Source: Ignavibacteria bacterium UBA4661
GTDB taxonomy: Bacteria; Bacteroidota; Ignavibacteria; Kapaibacteriales; UBA4661
Assembly: GCA_002405405.1 (NCBI GenBank)
Contig: DHLT01000022.1
Span: forward strand, 1 to 5,848
Reading direction: 5' to 3'
DNA: 5,848 bases
In this document: in pieces, positions 4,522 through 5,848 of the stretch
How positions within the stretch are numbered: position 1 is the first letter of the stretch
How the letters are laid out: each line of letters starts with the position of its first letter
Translations under genes and position numbers: made by a program
The notes under the pieces: generated by a model
Told to the model about the DNA's origin: nothing
Databases searched by the model: none
Seen by the model: the letters and a program-made list of their open reading frames with translations, nothing else

Positions 4522-4555
4522 AAAAAAGAACCCTACCGATCCTTTCGATAGGGTT
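4522..4555 (-). terminator. Internal terminator/attenuator in the ArdC operon
   Basis: On the minus strand AACCCTATCGA (4555-4545) pairs with TCGGTAGGGTT (4539-4529), eleven pairs with one G-U, around a five-base loop, followed by CTTTTTT. It lies nine bases after the stop of the coiled-coil gene and before the HTH gene. No other promoter was found for the two downstream genes, so it probably reduces rather than blocks their expression. Confidence 0.75.
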
Positions 4556-4563
4556 TTCAAAAA

Positions 4564-4953
4564 CTACCAACGATATGCAACCGTTGATTTCACTTCTGTC
4601 CCAACAACTTCACCTCGTGCAATTTTCAGCTTTTCGATTGCCTTTTTTTCGGCTTTTAGCCGATCAATTTCGGCTTCAATTTCGTTTATTCTTTCGTCCT
4701 CGATTGTGTGCGTTGTTGTATGTCTGATAGTCAAACCCTCACATACAACATTGCGTTTGACAATTTCCTCGTTCACCTCGTCCTTAACCAAAGAAAGAAA
4801 TTCTTCGGCTTTGCGTATCTGCGTGTAAGCAGACAGCATCTTATCGTTATCCATTGCGCAGATTTTTTCTGCTTGTGCCTGTGCAAGTTCTTGAACCTGT
4901 ACTTTGCTTACCGCATTGATTGTTGCGGTTTCGATTTTGATGAGTGCTTTCAT
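4564..4953 (-). CDS. Coiled-coil phage-type protein of unknown function, 129 aa
   Basis: The ATG at 4953 is chosen because ACAGGAG lies seven bases upstream; an upstream in-frame ATG at 4986 would overlap the leader. The protein is almost entirely helical by composition. A Gln/Ala-rich N-terminal helix (about 13-34) is followed by a charged helix (about 38-66), a short strand-like stretch (CEGLTIRHTTTHTI, 71-84) and a long charged coiled coil (EDERINEIEAEIDRLKAEKK, about 85-104). It ends in VGTEVKSTVAYRW. This layout resembles small early proteins found near recombination genes in Bacteroidota prophages, but I cannot name a family or function. It is the first gene of the operon driven by the promoter at 5013-5042, closest to the operator sites, and is followed by a terminator hairpin, so it should be the most strongly expressed. 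Confidence 0.65.
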   Translation of the reverse strand: MKALIKIETATINAVSKVQVQELAQAQAEKICAMDNDKMLSAYTQIRKAEEFLSLVKDEVNEEIVKRNVVCEGLTIRHTTTHTIEDERINEIEAEIDRLKAEKKAIEKLKIARGEVVGTEVKSTVAYRW

Positions 4954-4987
4954 GGCACTACTCCTGTAAAAAAGTTTGGAAGACATC

Positions 4988-5008
4988 GCAGTAACACCGT
5001 GTTACTGC
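4988..5008. promoter_or_regulatory. Perfect 21-bp palindrome at predicted start site
   Basis: GCAGTAACAC and GTGTTACTGC are exact inverted complements around a single central base (4998). The element covers the predicted +1 to about +20 of the transcript from the 5013-5042 promoter. It lacks a T-run, so it is not an intrinsic terminator. An operator for a dimeric regulator, or a 5' RNA stem, are the main options. It differs in sequence from the TAAACAAGTTTA site next to it. Confidence 0.65.
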
Positions 5009-5012
5009 TTCA

Positions 5013-5042
5013 CAAATATAAACAAGTTTATCATAAAAGCAA
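5013..5042 (-). promoter_or_regulatory. Bacteroidota-type promoter of the ArdC operon
   Basis: On the minus strand TTG (5042-5040), 19 bases, then TATATTTG (5020-5013) match the Bacteroidota primary-sigma consensus (TTG, N19, TAnnTTTG) exactly. Transcription should start around 5005-5009 and run leftward into the coiled-coil, HTH and ArdC-like genes, with a leader of about 55 bases. The promoter is overlapped by operator copy 2 and followed by the 21-bp palindrome. Confidence 0.75.
5014..5030. promoter_or_regulatory. Putative operator copy 2 (TAAACAAGTTTA)
   Basis: The core at 5019-5030 is identical to 2357-2368, and the surrounding 17 bases match at 16 positions. Here the palindrome extends to 14 bp (ATAAAC-AA-GTTTAT). 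It lies between the -33 and -7 elements of the operon promoter and overlaps the -7, so a bound protein would block polymerase. Confidence 0.65.
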
Positions 5043-5121
5043 ATAAATAAATAGCAAAAAAATAAATTATTACTGTTAAGAATACCTCAACTTTAGTTAA
5101 ATAGTGCCATTTGCGCAGTGC

Positions 5122-5173
5122 TAAAAAAACCGCTTGTATAGCGGTTTGTGCGCGCAATACAAGCGGTTTTTTA
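5122..5173 (-). terminator. Integrase terminator with three-arm stem
   Basis: Arms 5124-5139 and 5157-5172 pair over 16 bases (core AACCGCTTGTAT with ATACAAGCGGTT) around a 17-base loop. In the minus direction the stem ends in a run of seven T, a strong terminator for the integrase transcript. In the plus direction it is also T-rich, so it may work both ways. The loop contains another AGCGGTTT (5140-5147) that can pair with the same AAACCGCT arm (5127-5134), giving a second, mutually exclusive hairpin. Confidence 0.8.
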
Positions 5174-5186
5174 GTTGTGTTTTGCT

Positions 5187-5203
5187 GTTCGGAATCTCCG
5201 AAC
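5187..5203. repeat. 17-bp hairpin at the integrase stop codon
   Basis: GTTCGGA and TCCGAAC are exact inverted complements around ATC. The right arm touches the last base of the integrase stop codon (5205-5203). There is no T-run, so it is not a terminator on its own. It could be an mRNA 3' stem upstream of the real terminator or a protein-binding site. Confidence 0.5.
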
Positions 5204-5848
5204 TACTCAATATCAGCAAATGCCATTGTAATTTTTTCTGCTACCACTTGCGGTGTGTGTCGTACATATCGTTGCAAGGTTGCAAGGTTTTTGTGTCCTG
5301 ACACTCGCATGACTTCGCTCAATGATACGCCCTTTTCAATAGCTATTGTAATAAACGAACTACGTCCCACATGGGTTGTTAGCAATTCAAATAATTGCTT
5401 GCTTTCATCATATCGCTCATTGTTGGAAAATCGAACAATGTTGTACGGTCTTACTAACCCTGCCAATTTTCCAATGACTTTTAAGTCCCTATTCATCTGC
5501 ATATTGCTTGGTAGTGATAATTCACGGCATCGAATAAGTGCTTGCTTCAGTTTTGGGTGTAACGGTATGATTGCGGTTTCTCGTGTTTTAGTTTGCTCAA
5601 TCCTGATACTGCCATTGACTTGCTCTATCAGCAATAGACGTTGCAAATCACTGTACCTCTGTCCGCTATAACATTGCAACAAAAACCACCACCGCGTTGC
5701 TTCTAACCAATCATGACTTGATAAATCTACCTGTTCAATGCGTCCAATATCATCGGCTGTCAGAATCACTTCTTTTTTGGTCTTGTGGTCGTTGGTAAGT
5801 TTGAACCATGCCTTTTGATATGCCTTGTTATCGTGCAAGTCATGCTCA
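5203..5848 (-). CDS. Tyrosine recombinase/phage integrase, 5' end cut by window
   Basis: The frame is open to the right edge, so the N-terminal DNA-binding domains lie outside; about 215 codons are visible. The complete catalytic domain of the tyrosine recombinase family is present. Counting from the TTG codon at 5838: R61 in CYSGQRYSDL, K84 in the QTKT hairpin, H156 and R159 in THVGRSSF, H182 in SGHKNLAT, and the nucleophile Y191 in LQRYVR. All expected catalytic residues are there, so the enzyme should be active in strand exchange during integration and excision. The TTG at 5838 is not a convincing start because coding-like sequence (EHD) continues upstream. The 'MNRDLKVIGKLAGL' linker is typical of Bacteroidota integrases. 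The gene ends before a strong terminator and is read toward the element's control genes. Confidence 0.93.
   Translation of the reverse strand, partial: EHDLHDNKAYQKAWFKLTNDHKTKKEVILTADDIGRIEQVDLSSHDWLEATRWWFLLQCYSGQRYSDLQRLLLIEQVNGSIRIEQTKTRETAIIPLHPKLKQALIRCRELSLPSNMQMNRDLKVIGKLAGLVRPYNIVRFSNNERYDESKQLFELLTTHVGRSSFITIAIEKGVSLSEVMRVSGHKNLATLQRYVRHTPQVVAEKITMAFADIE

Larger units (their letters stand above)
4954..5202. other. Intergenic control region between integrase and ArdC operon
   Basis: No coding ORF with support was seen on either strand. It holds the ribosome site and leader of the coiled-coil gene, the 21-bp palindrome, the promoter with its operator, an AT-rich stretch (5031-5122) with no clear structure, the integrase terminator and the small stem at the integrase stop. 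Because it adjoins the integrase, it is also a reasonable place for an attachment or Xis site, but no att core can be identified without the element's other end. Confidence 0.5.

Noticed and set aside
5031..5122. Attachment site (attP) next to the integrase
   Set aside because: The location is plausible but no core can be named without the other end of the element or an empty site, so it is not called.
5111..5671. 186-codon plus-strand ORF opposite the integrase
   Set aside because: It begins in the terminator stem and runs antisense to a catalytic domain with all expected residues; no protein family visible.
1..5848. CRISPR array, tRNA, rRNA or insertion sequence
   Set aside because: No regularly spaced repeats, cloverleaf sequence, rRNA signature or transposase motifs were seen on either strand.

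Overview
The window looks like the integrase-proximal control and recombination region of an integrated mobile element, most likely a temperate phage or prophage-like island, in a member of the Bacteroidota/Chlorobiota. Three things point to that group. The tyrosine integrase has the typical Bacteroidota style (QTKT hairpin, 'MNRDLKVIGKLAGL' linker). One promoter matches the Bacteroidota primary-sigma consensus exactly (TTG, 19 bases, TAnnTTTG). Shine-Dalgarno sequences are weak or absent before several genes. The DNA is AT-rich and has no rRNA, tRNA, CRISPR array or insertion sequence.

Layout. Left part (94-2096, all minus strand): an early/recombination operon read right to left. It holds a possible 49-codon leader ORF, a Sak4-like RecA-fold ATPase, a PD-(D/E)XK nuclease overlapping it by ATGA, and after a hairpin a 62-residue unknown protein. 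Centre (2097-2373): an AT-rich divergent control region with a palindromic operator. Next (2374-3241, plus strand): a CI-like repressor N-terminal protein followed by a separate S24 (LexA/CI C-terminal) peptidase-domain protein, so the normally fused repressor is encoded as two proteins. The S24 protein keeps the catalytic Ser but seems to lack the catalytic Lys. A bidirectional terminator (3274-3299) separates these from the convergent second minus-strand operon (4953 down to 3327): a coiled-coil protein of unknown function, an internal terminator hairpin, a 77-residue helix-turn-helix protein and an ArdC-like antirestriction/zincin protein. That operon starts at a well-matched promoter at 5013-5042. 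Right end (5203-5848, minus): a tyrosine recombinase cut at its 5' end by the window edge, with a strong terminator behind it.

How it may work. A near-identical 17-bp segment containing TAAACAAGTTTA lies at the repressor control region (2352-2368) and inside the second operon's promoter (5014-5030). The simplest reading is that the CI-like protein binds both sites and silences the recombination operon and the ArdC operon together. The second promoter also carries a separate perfect 21-bp palindrome over the predicted transcription start, possibly a site for a second regulator such as the 77-residue HTH protein. The split, possibly non-cleaving repressor pair is the most unusual feature of the window.
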